The position numbers and the translations under genes are program-made. A stretch of 64,000 nt of DNA from Pseudonocardia sp. TRM90224 (lineage in GTDB: Bacteria; Actinomycetota; Actinomycetes; Mycobacteriales; Pseudonocardiaceae). The stretch is taken from the NCBI RefSeq assembly GCF_021245725.1, contig NZ_JAJGSX010000005.1:226134-290133 (forward strand). Direction: 5' to 3'. The notes below the pieces were generated by a model, which did not search any database, had not been told where the DNA came from, and saw only the letters and a list, made by a program, of their open reading frames with translations. Below are positions 42,269-50,484 of the stretch, in pieces. The stretch's first letter is position 1. Each line of letters starts with the position of its first letter.

Positions 42269-43474
42269 TCAGTCCTTCAGGCCGGCGACGGCCCCGACCA
42301 CGACCACCGCGGGCGGGCGGATGTCCTGCTCCGCGACGACGTCGGCGACGGTGGCCAGCGTCGCACGCACCGACCGCTGGATGCGTGTGGTGCCGTCCTG
42401 CACCACCGCGACCGGCGTGTCCGCCGGCCGGCCGCCCTCGATCAGCGCGTCGGCGAACGCCGCGATCCGCTCGACGGCCATCATCAGCACGATCGTGCCG
42501 CGCAACCGGGCGAGCGCCGGCCAGTCGACGAGGCTGCGCGGGTCGCCGGGCGCCACGTGCCCCGACACCACGACGATCTCGTGCGCCACCCCGCGGTGGC
42601 TCACCGGCACGTCGGCGACGGCGGGAGCGGCGAACGCGCTGGTCACCCCCGGTACGACGGTGACGGCCACGCCCGCCTCGGCGCAAGCGAGCACCTCCTC
42701 GAACCCGCGCCCGAAGACGAACGGGTCGCCGCCCTTGAGCCGCACCACGAACCTGCCCGCGCGCGCGTGCTCGACGAGCAGCTCGTTGATGCGCGCCTGG
42801 TTCATCGCGCGGCCGTACGGGATCTTCGAGGCGTCGATGACCTCGACGTGGTGGCCGAGCGTGTCGAGCAGGTCGCGAGGGCCGAGCCGGTCGGTGATCA
42901 CGACGTCGGCCCGCGCGAGCAGCCTGCGCCCGCGCACGGTGATCAGCTCCGGGTCGCCGGGGCCGCCGCCGACCAGTGCGACACCGGGCCGCACGGGCTC
43001 GGCCGAGTCGTCGACCGTGCCCGACTGCAAGGCCTCGACCAGCGCCGTCCGCACCGCGGCCGAGCGGCGCGGCCGCCGCCCGGCGAGCACGCCGACGGTC
43101 AGCCCGTCGTGCCGACCGACCGCGGGGGTGACGGCAGTGCCGGCCGGGGCGTCGTCGGCGCGCACGCAGAACGTTCGCCTGCGCTCGGCGTCGGCGCCGA
43201 CGGCCGTGTTCACGCTCGTGTCGTCGGTGCAGGCGACGACGTACCAGGCACCGTCGAGGTCGCCGTCGCGGTAGGCGCGCGCGGTCCAGCGCAGCTCGCC
43301 CGCGACCGCCATGCCCTCGACGGCCGGCGTCACCTCCGGCGCGACGATCTCCACATCCGCGCCGGCCGCGATCAACCCGGCGGCCCTGCGCTGCGCGACC
43401 GTGCCACCGCCGACGACGACCACGCGCTTGCCGGCGAGGTCGAGCCCGACGAGATACGGCTCCGTCATGATCAT
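42269..43474 (-). CDS. cobA: SirC-CobA fusion (siroheme-type): precorrin-2 dehydrogenase and uroporphyrinogen-III methyltransferase
   Basis: 401 residues. The N-terminal 140 residues form a SirC-like NAD-binding domain (KRVVVVGGGTVAQRRAAGLIAAGAD). The rest is the SAM methyltransferase (VALVGGGPGDPELITVRG, VIDASKIPYGRAM, VVRLKGGDPFVFGRGFEE, VPGVTSAFAAP). It forms precorrin-2, the branch point to siroheme and B12, and may oxidise it to sirohydrochlorin. The ferrochelatase part of full CysG is absent, although CbiX sits upstream. The first ATG overlaps the cbiX stop. Confidence 0.92.
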   Translation of the reverse strand: MIMTEPYLVGLDLAGKRVVVVGGGTVAQRRAAGLIAAGADVEIVAPEVTPAVEGMAVAGELRWTARAYRDGDLDGAWYVVACTDDTSVNTAVGADAERRRTFCVRADDAPAGTAVTPAVGRHDGLTVGVLAGRRPRRSAAVRTALVEALQSGTVDDSAEPVRPGVALVGGGPGDPELITVRGRRLLARADVVITDRLGPRDLLDTLGHHVEVIDASKIPYGRAMNQARINELLVEHARAGRFVVRLKGGDPFVFGRGFEEVLACAEAGVAVTVVPGVTSAFAAPAVADVPVSHRGVAHEIVVVSGHVAPGDPRSLVDWPALARLRGTIVLMMAVERIAAFADALIEGGRPADTPVAVVQDGTTRIQRSVRATLATVADVVAEQDIRPPAVVVVGAVAGLKD

Positions 43475-44397
43475 TCTCCTGCTACCGCGTGTCCGTGCGC
43501 ATGGCCGTGCCCGTGACCATGCCCATGACCGTCACCGTGCGCCGGGTCGTCGGGATGGTGGTGCGGCGTCTGCGGCGCACCGAGCTTGTCCTCGAACCCC
43601 GGGAGCAGCACACGGTACGCGCAGGTGTCGCAGTTCATCCGGATGTCACCGTGCAGTGCTTCCTCGTAGCGCTCGACGACGAGGTCGGCGAGCTCGTCGC
43701 AGTCGCCGAGGTAACCGGCCACCCGCACGTCCATCGCGGGGTGGTCGGCCGCGAACGCCGTGGACTGGTCGATCACCCGGCGCGGCAGCACGCCGTCGAA
43801 GAGGAAGTAGGGCGCGACGACGACCCTGCGTGCGCCGAGCGCGCGGCAGCGGTCGAGGCCGGTGGCGACGTCGGGCCGCGCGAGCGAGACGAACGCGGGC
43901 TCGACGAAGTCGTACTGGCGGCCCTCCTGCAGCAGCCGCGCGACCTTGCAGACCTCGGCGTTGGCGTCGGGGTCGGTGGAGCCGCGGCCCACGAGCAGCA
44001 CCGCGGTGCCGTCGGCGGGCGTCTCGCCGAGCGCTGCCCGCACCCGGGCGTCGAGCAGCTCCTGGAGCACGGGATGCGGCCCGAGCGGGCGGCCGAAGAC
44101 GTAGCTGGTGGCGGGGTCGCGCACGACCTCGCGCTGCAGGGCGGCCGGGATGTCGCCCTTCGCGTGCCCGGCCCCGACGAGCACCATCGGGACGGCGGTC
44201 ATGTCCGTGTGGCCGAGCGCGGCCAGCCGCTCCCACGCCTCGTGCACCGTCGGCTTGGCGAGCTCGATGAAGCCGCCGTCCACGTCGATGCCGCGGGCGC
44301 CGAGCCGGCGTCGCAGCCGCTCGGTGAAGGCGACGAACTCGGCGACGCCGGTCGCGTCGACAGTGCCGTGGCCGACCATCATCAGTGGCGGTGTCAT
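43471..44397 (-). CDS. cbiX: Sirohydrochlorin cobaltochelatase CbiX-like with metal-binding tail
   Basis: 308 residues in two chelatase-like halves. The first has MMVGHGTVDATG and VLVGAGHAKGDIPAALQ with the likely catalytic His; the second begins AVLLVGRGSTDPDAN. The C-terminus has MNCDTCAYRV (CxxC) followed by a His-rich tail with HHHPDDPAHGDGHGHGH, as in Bacillus megaterium CbiX, where CxxC holds an Fe-S cluster. It inserts cobalt early in the ring. It overlaps both neighbours by ATGA. Confidence 0.9.
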   Translation of the reverse strand: MTPPLMMVGHGTVDATGVAEFVAFTERLRRRLGARGIDVDGGFIELAKPTVHEAWERLAALGHTDMTAVPMVLVGAGHAKGDIPAALQREVVRDPATSYVFGRPLGPHPVLQELLDARVRAALGETPADGTAVLLVGRGSTDPDANAEVCKVARLLQEGRQYDFVEPAFVSLARPDVATGLDRCRALGARRVVVAPYFLFDGVLPRRVIDQSTAFAADHPAMDVRVAGYLGDCDELADLVVERYEEALHGDIRMNCDTCAYRVLLPGFEDKLGAPQTPHHHPDDPAHGDGHGHGHGHGHAHGHAVAGE

Positions 44398-44993
44398 GCA
44401 GGATCCCCCGTGTAGAGCAGTGCGTTGACGGCGGCGGCGGCCGCAGCAGCGCCGCCCCGCTCCGATCGGTTGGACAGCGCGGGCAGCCCGGACGCCCGCA
44501 GCGCCGCCTTGGCGGCGACCGACCCGACGAACCCTACGGGCAGCCCGACCACGAGCGCGGGCCTGACCAGCCCGGCCGCGGCGCGGCGGACCAGCTCCGC
44601 GAGCGCGGTCGGTGCGTTGCCGATCGCCCACACGGCGCCGTCGGGATGGGCCTCGACGGCCCCGCGGATGCCGGCCGCCGACCGGGTGACGCCGTCCTCG
44701 GGCGTTCCGGCCAGGTCGAGCGCAACGACGGACGGGCGGCTCGTGATCCCCACCGCGACCATCCGCACGTCGGTGACCAGCACGGCACCGTCGCGCAGCG
44801 CCGCCTGCCCGGCCCGCAGCGCGTCCTCGTCGCAGACCAGCTCGCCGGCCCAGCTCGGGTCGGCACTCGTGTGCACGATCCGCTCGACGACGGCGCGCGT
44901 GAGCGGCGGGAGGTCGGACGTGTCCACGCGCGCCCGCAGGATCGCGTACGACTCCACCTCGATGGGGTGCACGGTGGCGCGAATGTCGATCAC
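44394..44993 (-). CDS. cobH: Precorrin-8X methylmutase
   Basis: 199 residues (CobH/CbiC). It moves the C11 methyl group to C12, giving hydrogenobyrinic acid or cobyrinic acid. Motifs: HPIEVESYAILRARVD, RAVVERIVHTSADP with catalytic His41, GAVLVTDVRMVAVGI, VVGLPVGFVGSVAAKAALR. The GTG start lies immediately after AGGAG, too close for a normal ribosome site, so initiation one to two codons away is possible. It begins 16 bases past the end of a family III palindrome. Confidence 0.92.
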   Translation of the reverse strand: MIDIRATVHPIEVESYAILRARVDTSDLPPLTRAVVERIVHTSADPSWAGELVCDEDALRAGQAALRDGAVLVTDVRMVAVGITSRPSVVALDLAGTPEDGVTRSAAGIRGAVEAHPDGAVWAIGNAPTALAELVRRAAAGLVRPALVVGLPVGFVGSVAAKAALRASGLPALSNRSERGGAAAAAAAVNALLYTGDPA

Positions 44994-45007
44994 TCCTCAC
45001 GGTATCC

Positions 45008-45071
45008 CGTCGACAACGACGTAATGGCTGTTATGAAACGTTTCAGTCAGCCAGAACGTCGTTGTCGACGC
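45008..45071. repeat. Family III palindromic element, copy 3
   Basis: GTCGACAACGACGTAATGGC pairs with GCCAGAACGTCGTTGTCGAC; the loop (TGTTATGAAACGTTTCAGTCA) differs from the other copies. The right arm encodes the last residues (SVDNDVLAD) and stop of the cbiG/cobJ gene on the minus strand, and the left arm leads into the cobH start. Confidence 0.9.
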
Positions 45072-46740
45072 TCCAGCGGTAGCCGCGCGGGGTGACCATG
45101 CGGCCGGCCGTCAGGCGGGTCGACGACGAGCCGACGATCACCGTCGTGAGCATGTCGACCTCGGTCGGGTCGAAATCGGAGATGGGGGCCGTCCAGACGC
45201 GCTGACCCGGCCGGCCGGCCTGCCGGACCGCGCCGACCGGCGTCGACGGCGGCCGGTGCGCCCGCAGGGTGTCGAGCGCGGCACCGAGCTGCCAGTGCCG
45301 GTCGCGGCTGCGCGGGTTGTAGAAGCACGCGACGACATCGGCGGAGGCAGCCGCCGCGATCCTGCGCTCGATGACGTCCCACGGCGTGTGCAGGTCGGAG
45401 AGCGAGATCAGCATGTGGTCGTGCCCGAGCGGCGCGCCGAGCAGCGCCGCGGCCGCGAGCGCCGCGGTCACCCCCGGCACCCCGACGACCTCGATGTCGC
45501 TGCCCGCCTGCTGCAGCGCGGGACTCGCCATGGCGTAGACGCCCGCGTCGCCGGAGCCGATCAGCGCGACCGCGTGGCCCTTGGCCGCGAGCGCAACGGC
45601 GTCGGCGGCACGCCGCTCCTCGTCGCCGAGCCCGCTGCTGTGCACCTCCGTGCCGGGTCGCAGCAGGTGCGCGACCTGGTCGAGGTACTGGTCGAGTCCG
45701 ACCACCACCGACGCCCTGCGCAGCTCGGCGTCGGCGCGCGGCACGCGAAGGTCGGCGGCGCCGGGCCCGAGCCCGACGATCGCGAGCCGGCCGCGCGGAC
45801 GGATCCGCGCGGACGCCACCGTCACCATCGCGTCCTTGGTCTTCTCCGCGGCCAGCTCGACGGGCGCGCCACCGGCCAGCTCGCGAGCGGCGTGCAGCGC
45901 GGCGGCCTCGGCGACGCTGGGCGTCCCGACCTCGGCCATGACGACATCGCTCGGGTTGGGCACGTCGACCGCCCCGAGCACCGCGGCCGGGTAGGTGAGT
46001 AGCCGCGAGGGCGCGACCGCCGCGAGGATCCCGGCCTCGTCGGCCTTGAGGTCGACGCTGGCGTAGGCGCGCACGGCCCGCGGGTCGAGGCCGTGCTCGG
46101 TCTCGAGCCGGCGCAGCGTGGCGCGCACCGCGTCGGCAGACACCCCGCGAGCGCTGCCGATCCCGACGACGAGCGTCGGCGGCACCAGCCGTGTCGTCGA
46201 CGGGTCGGCCGTGCCGGCGCGGTCCGTGACGACGATCGTGTGCCGGGCCGGCCCCGACACCGGCGGCAGCGGCGGGAGCGGGAAGCCGAGCGGGTTCTCG
46301 ACGAGCGCGGCGCCGTCCAGCAGGGCGGTCCCGGCTGCGGCCAGATCCCCGTCGACGTGCGCGTCCAGCACCGCTACCAGCTCGTCCAGCCCGGTCGTCC
46401 CGGTCGCGTCGGACGCCGTCGTGATCACGGGTTCGGCGCCGATGGCCGCGGCGACGCGGGTCGCCAGCTGGTTCGCTCCCCCGCCGTGGCCGCCGGCGAG
46501 CGCGATGGCGTAGCGGCGGGCCTCGTCGACGCACACCACCCCCGGATCGGTGCGCTTGTCGGCGAGCAGCGGCGCGATCAGGCGCACGGTGGCGCCGGCC
46601 GCGAGGAAGAACACCGCGCCGTCCAGCCCCGACCAGAGCCGCGGCAGCTCGTCCAGCGGACAGACCTGCCCGTCGACGGCGACCGCCACCTCGTCGGCGG
46701 CGCGGCGCCCCGCGTCGGTGACGGCGAAGAGCGCGATCAT
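45043..46740 (-). CDS. cobJ: CbiG-CobJ fusion: cobalt-precorrin-5A hydrolase and precorrin-3B C17-methyltransferase
   Basis: 565 residues. Residues 1 to about 315 are CbiG (FLAAGATVRLIAPLLADKRTDPGVVCVDE, SDATGTTGLDELVAVL, VVGIGSARGVSADAV), the ring-contraction lactone hydrolase. Residues about 325-555 are CobJ (LAIVGLGPGAADLRVPRADAEL, IGSGDAGVYAMASPALQQ, VPGVTAALAAAALLGAPLGHD), which methylates C17. Having both in one chain couples consecutive steps; this fusion is found in actinobacteria. It overlaps cobL by ATGA. The C-terminal WSVDNDVLAD is supplied by a family III palindrome. Confidence 0.93.
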   Translation of the reverse strand: MIALFAVTDAGRRAADEVAVAVDGQVCPLDELPRLWSGLDGAVFFLAAGATVRLIAPLLADKRTDPGVVCVDEARRYAIALAGGHGGGANQLATRVAAAIGAEPVITTASDATGTTGLDELVAVLDAHVDGDLAAAGTALLDGAALVENPLGFPLPPLPPVSGPARHTIVVTDRAGTADPSTTRLVPPTLVVGIGSARGVSADAVRATLRRLETEHGLDPRAVRAYASVDLKADEAGILAAVAPSRLLTYPAAVLGAVDVPNPSDVVMAEVGTPSVAEAAALHAARELAGGAPVELAAEKTKDAMVTVASARIRPRGRLAIVGLGPGAADLRVPRADAELRRASVVVGLDQYLDQVAHLLRPGTEVHSSGLGDEERRAADAVALAAKGHAVALIGSGDAGVYAMASPALQQAGSDIEVVGVPGVTAALAAAALLGAPLGHDHMLISLSDLHTPWDVIERRIAAAASADVVACFYNPRSRDRHWQLGAALDTLRAHRPPSTPVGAVRQAGRPGQRVWTAPISDFDPTEVDMLTTVIVGSSSTRLTAGRMVTPRGYRWSVDNDVLAD

Positions 46741-47924
46741 CGGGTCCCCCAGAGAATCGTGATCGGGTTGGTCGCGGCCAGCCGGACGGCGCCGCCGGGC
46801 AGCGGCGCGAACCGCGAGGCCGCGAGCTGGACACCGTCGACTTCGTAACCGGCCTCGACGAGGAGCGTCCGGGCTTGGCCGATGCGGTCGAGCGCGGCGA
46901 GCGAGACGACCACCCGCTCGGCGCCGGCCGCGGCAGCGGCGGCCAGGACGTCGAGACCGCCGCCCCCGACGAACACCGCGTCGGGGGTGGGCAGCCCGAC
47001 CAGCGCCCCGGGCGCCACGCCTTCCACGACCCGAACCTCCACGTCGTGCGCGGCCGCGTTGGCCGCGATCCGCGCGGTGTCGTCGGGACGCCGCTCGACC
47101 GCGAGCACCGCGGACCCGAGGCGCGCACACTCGACACCGACGGAGCCCGAACCCGCGCCGACGTCCCACACGAGCGTGCCCGGCCGCGGCGCCAGCCTGG
47201 CCAGCACGACCGCCCGCACCTCGGCCTTGGTGACCATCCCGCCCCGGTGCTCGAACGCGTCGTCGGGCAGCGCCCACCCGCCGGCCGGCGGGAGCGGCTC
47301 ACCGCCCGCGCACCAGCCGCGGGGCGGCACGGCGAGCGGGCCGAAGGCCGGCGCACGCAGGCAGAGCACCACCGAGAGCGGGTCCCAGTCGCGCCCGGCC
47401 GCGGAGGCGTCGACGGTGGTCAGCCGCTCCCCCGCAGCGCCGAGCTGCTCCGCGACGACGAGCGTTCGGGGCCAGCCGTGCAGCGCGGCCCCGATCTCCG
47501 CAGGGCCGGCGCCGGGGCCGGTGAGCACGGCCGTCGCGGCTCGGGCGCGGCAGACGTTGACGGCGCGGCGCAGGTCTCGACCGTGCGCGCTGACCACGGC
47601 GACGTCGTCCCACGAGCGGCCCAGCCGGGCGAACATGGCCTGGACGCTCGACACCGCCGGCAGCACGACCGGCTCGTGCCCGTGCTCGCGCAGGAGCCGG
47701 ACGATGCCGAAGAAACCGGGATCACCGCTGGCCAGCACCACCGCGCGGCGCCCGGCGAGCTTCCCTAGCGCGGGCTCGACGGGGCCGAGCACGATCTGCT
47801 CCGCGCCCGCCGGCGCGATCGCGAGGTGCCGGCGCCCGCCGGCGATCACCTCGGCGCCGGCCAGCGCCTCGGCGGCAGCGGGCGGCAGCGGCCCGCCGTC
47901 GAGGCCGATGACGGTGATCGTCAC
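46737..47924 (-). CDS. cobL: Precorrin-6Y C5,15-methyltransferase (decarboxylating)
   Basis: 395 residues, the bifunctional CbiE-CbiT fusion. Residues 1 to about 200 form the corrin methyltransferase (VIGLDGGPLPPAAAEAL, LASGDPGFFGIVRLL, LPAVSSVQAMFARLG). Residues about 230-395 form a Rossmann SAM domain (TLVWDVGAGSGSVGVECARLG, VFVGGGGLDVLAAA), which decarboxylates and methylates. The GTG start overlaps the cobM stop. AVSSVQ and the aromatic FARLGR match CbiE. Confidence 0.94.
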   Translation of the reverse strand: MTITVIGLDGGPLPPAAAEALAGAEVIAGGRRHLAIAPAGAEQIVLGPVEPALGKLAGRRAVVLASGDPGFFGIVRLLREHGHEPVVLPAVSSVQAMFARLGRSWDDVAVVSAHGRDLRRAVNVCRARAATAVLTGPGAGPAEIGAALHGWPRTLVVAEQLGAAGERLTTVDASAAGRDWDPLSVVLCLRAPAFGPLAVPPRGWCAGGEPLPPAGGWALPDDAFEHRGGMVTKAEVRAVVLARLAPRPGTLVWDVGAGSGSVGVECARLGSAVLAVERRPDDTARIAANAAAHDVEVRVVEGVAPGALVGLPTPDAVFVGGGGLDVLAAAAAAGAERVVVSLAALDRIGQARTLLVEAGYEVDGVQLAASRFAPLPGGAVRLAATNPITILWGTR

Positions 47925-48745
47925 GTCGTGGGTCTGCCCGCTGCACGCGACTCGCGCAGCTGCCGGCGCGCGTCGGCGTCGGGCTTGCGGAACGTGTGGA
48001 AGTGGCCTGCGTGGTAGAGGTGCGACCGGGTGCCCTTCGCGCCGAGCGCGGCGCCGACGAGGAACAGTGTGTGCCGCCACAGCTTGCGCTGCTTGCAGAT
48101 GGCCTCGACCTCGTCGAGCCGACAGCGGACGGTCAGCTCGTCCGGCCAGCTCGTGCGGTAGGCGATCACCACAGGAGTGTCGTCGGGATACCCGCCGGCG
48201 CGCAGCTCCTCGACCATCTTCGTCGTGCGCGCGGCGGAGAGGAAGATCGCCATCGAGGTGCCGTGGCGGGCGAACTCGCGCAGCTTCTCACGGCTCGGCA
48301 TGGGGGTCTTGCCGCCTTCGAGCCGGGTGAGCACAACCGACTGCGCGACCTCGGGAATCGTCAGCTCGCGGCCTGCAACAGCAGCGGCCGCGCCGAACGA
48401 CGAGACGCCAGGCACGATCTCGACGTCGAGCCCGAGCTCCTCCGCCGCGTCGTACTGCTCCTGGACAGCACCCCACAGCGCCGGGTCGCCGGAGTGCACG
48501 CGCGCGACCTTCAGCCCTTCCGCGGCGGCCCGGCGGTAGAGCGCGAGGACGTCCTCGTGCGCGATCTTGGAGGAGTCGACCAGCTCGGCGTCGGCGCGGG
48601 CGTGCTCGGTGACGCACTCCTCCATCACCAGGCTCGCCGCCCAGACCACCACGTCGGCCTCCGCGATGCGCCGCGCGCCGCGCAGGGTGATCAGGTCGGC
48701 GGCACCCGGGCCGGCACCCACGAACGACACTTTCCCACGATCCAC
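47921..48745 (-). CDS. cobM: Precorrin-4 C11-methyltransferase
   Basis: 274 residues: VSFVGAGPGAADLITLRGARRIAEAD, VARVHSGDPALWGAVQEQ, EIVPGVSSFGAAAAVAGRELTIPE (CobM/CbiF signature) and GTSMAIFLSAARTTKMVEEL. It is first in the second corrin operon. The upstream spacer (48746-48842) shows no B12 box, so the riboswitch at 37200 appears not to control this operon. The ATG follows no strong ribosome site but agrees with family length. Confidence 0.94.
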   Translation of the reverse strand: MDRGKVSFVGAGPGAADLITLRGARRIAEADVVVWAASLVMEECVTEHARADAELVDSSKIAHEDVLALYRRAAAEGLKVARVHSGDPALWGAVQEQYDAAEELGLDVEIVPGVSSFGAAAAVAGRELTIPEVAQSVVLTRLEGGKTPMPSREKLREFARHGTSMAIFLSAARTTKMVEELRAGGYPDDTPVVIAYRTSWPDELTVRCRLDEVEAICKQRKLWRHTLFLVGAALGAKGTRSHLYHAGHFHTFRKPDADARRQLRESRAAGRPTT

Positions 48746-48842
48746 GCCGGACAGTCTGTGCCGTTCGCGGGCGCGGAGTCCACGCGTCCGCGAAGACTGA
48801 GACGGTGCGCACCATCGGTCTCGTCGATCGCGCGCACCCCGA

Positions 48843-48908
48843 ACTTCCCCACCGTTTTGCCAATCTGCACACCCTGAGGGCCGTGCAGGTTGGCAAAACG
48901 GTGGGGAG
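48843..48908. repeat. Family II palindromic element, copy 3
   Basis: ACTTCCCCACCGTTTTGCCA... and the complement, with inner stem TCTGCAC/GTGCAGG. It ends four bases before the stop codon of the GltS-like gene and lies upstream of cobM on the other side. Confidence 0.9.
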
Positions 48909-48911
48909 GTT

Positions 48912-50243
48912 TCAGCTCGTCTCGGCCATGCGCTTCGCCGGCCACTTCAGCAGGAGCGCGACGAGCAGCAGGCCGACTCCGAGCGTCACGGTCGCGGCGA
49001 CGAACGAGCCGCTGAAGCCGGCGATCACCACCAGCGGCGCGACGATCGCCATGGCGATCTCCAGCGGCGCGAACGCGATGTAGGCGACGCCGAACTCCTC
49101 GACCGTGCCGCTCTCCAGCTTGGGGTCGACGATGCGCAGCAGCGCGAGTCCCGTCGCGATCGACGCCGTCGCCCAACCCCACGTGAACAGGCCGCGTTCG
49201 AGCCAGCGCTCGCCGAACATCACCGGCGTCAGGTAGCGGAAGACGGCCACGCAGAACACCGTCCCGAAGACGAGCAGCAGCACGAGCGGCACCGCGTAGG
49301 CCACGACGATGCTGGGCACGATCGCCGCGATGCCGACGGCCACGAGCACGTCGGTGGCGCCCCCGGAGATCGAACGGACCGTCGTGCCGTCGAGGTAGGC
49401 GCCCGCCGGCGTGTGGTCGAGCACGATCCGCACCAGCAGCCCGACGATGAACGCCGCCGCGAAGACCGGCACCGCAACGGCCGGGAAGAGCGCCGCGACG
49501 CCCTTCGTCACGAGGTACCCGCCGAACGTCACGACGACGACCAGCGCGAACTGCAGTGCAAGCGGTTCGAGCGAGCTGGCGGAGACGGTGGCGTGGCCGA
49601 GCGGCTCACGCTCGGCGTCGTCGCGGACCAGCCCGGTGCGCCAGCTCTCCGGCAGGTCGGCGAACCGGCCGCGCCCCGTGCCGCGCCAGCGCGCGAGCGC
49701 GAGGCCCCCGACGATGCAGACGATCACGCCGACCGTCGCGGAGGTGAACCCGAGCGTGAGCGCGTCGGCCCAGCCGGCCTGCGCGAGCGTCGTCCCGACA
49801 GCGGCCGCCGTGCCGAACCCGCCCGCCCAGCCGGCCGCGAGCAGCAGCCCGAAACCGGGCGGGACGTCGAAGAAGAACGCGAGAACGGTGATCGAGAACA
49901 GCACCCCGAGCCCCCACTGCAGCACGTAGCTGGAGACCGAGTACGTCCACATCACGCGCGCGTTGGTGAGCAGGCCGCGGCGGATCCGGAACGACTCCGT
50001 CAGCGGGATCGCGCCGAACACGACCGCCGTCAAGATCGACGCGTAGGTGTTCAGCTGGTCGGAGAACGGGATCCAGCCCAGCCCGCGCGGACCGAGCGCG
50101 AGCCCCAACGCGCCCGCGATCAGGCTCGCCGGGAGCAGCAGCCGCTGCACGATCCCGACGTTCGCCCGCAGCAGCTTCCCCACCAGCAGCAACGCCGCGA
50201 TGGCCCCGATGTCCACCAATGCGGACCACGCCGTGTACGGCAC
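48912..50243 (-). CDS. GltS-like sodium/glutamate-type symporter
   Basis: 443 residues with about eleven hydrophobic segments in two similar halves, as in the ESS/GltS family. The N-terminus ALVDIGAIAALLLVGKLLRANVGIVQRLLLPASLIAGALGLALGP and the Gly-rich AAGWAGGFGTAAAVGTTLA (re-entrant region) are family-like. Substrate is uncertain; the family carries glutamate with sodium. GTG 50243 is chosen because GAGGAG stands seven bases before it; the longer frame has no ribosome site. The end abuts a family II palindrome. Confidence 0.82.
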   Translation of the reverse strand: MPYTAWSALVDIGAIAALLLVGKLLRANVGIVQRLLLPASLIAGALGLALGPRGLGWIPFSDQLNTYASILTAVVFGAIPLTESFRIRRGLLTNARVMWTYSVSSYVLQWGLGVLFSITVLAFFFDVPPGFGLLLAAGWAGGFGTAAAVGTTLAQAGWADALTLGFTSATVGVIVCIVGGLALARWRGTGRGRFADLPESWRTGLVRDDAEREPLGHATVSASSLEPLALQFALVVVVTFGGYLVTKGVAALFPAVAVPVFAAAFIVGLLVRIVLDHTPAGAYLDGTTVRSISGGATDVLVAVGIAAIVPSIVVAYAVPLVLLLVFGTVFCVAVFRYLTPVMFGERWLERGLFTWGWATASIATGLALLRIVDPKLESGTVEEFGVAYIAFAPLEIAMAIVAPLVVIAGFSGSFVAATVTLGVGLLLVALLLKWPAKRMAETS

Positions 50244-50319
50244 GTCGACACTCCTCGCTGAGCCCGAACGGATCACCAAACGCCGACCTTGTCAGATGAG
50301 CCGCCCACCCGCTCCCCGA

Positions 50320-50388
50320 AGTTCCCCACCGTTTTGGGCACATGCGCGCGTTTTTCGCGCGCATCCACCCGAAACGATGGGGATGTTC
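50320..50388. repeat. Family II palindromic element, copy 4
   Basis: GTTCCCCACCGTTTTGGGCA and ...CCACCCGAAACGATGGGGA, with GCGCGCG/CGCGCGC in the inner stem around TTTTT. It is the most diverged full copy. It is followed after 25 bases by copy 5; together they fill the gap between the GltS-like promoter and the 2-hydroxyacid dehydrogenase. Confidence 0.8.
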
Positions 50389-50413
50389 TACGTCGAGTAG
50401 AGCAGGCGCGCGA

Positions 50414-50484
50414 AACTTCCCCACCGTTTTGCCTACTTGCACACCCTGGAGGCCGTGCAGGTTGGCAAAACGGTGGGGAACTTC
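50414..50484. repeat. Family II palindromic element, copy 5
   Basis: ACTTCCCCACCGTTTTGCCTA... pairs with ...GGCAAAACGGTGGGGAACTT. The inner sequence (TGCACACCCTGGAGGCCGTGCA) is very close to copy 3. It ends in the stop codon region (CTA, read TAG) of the 2-hydroxyacid dehydrogenase gene. Confidence 0.88.

Noticed and set aside
48746..48842. A second cobalamin riboswitch before cobM
   Set aside because: No GCCACTGT-like core or B12 box is visible in the short spacer on either strand.
12421..50484. Family II hairpins as classical intrinsic terminators
   Set aside because: They lie at gene ends but have no T-run and the conserved outer sequence is not needed for termination; classed as repeats, with a terminator effect possible.
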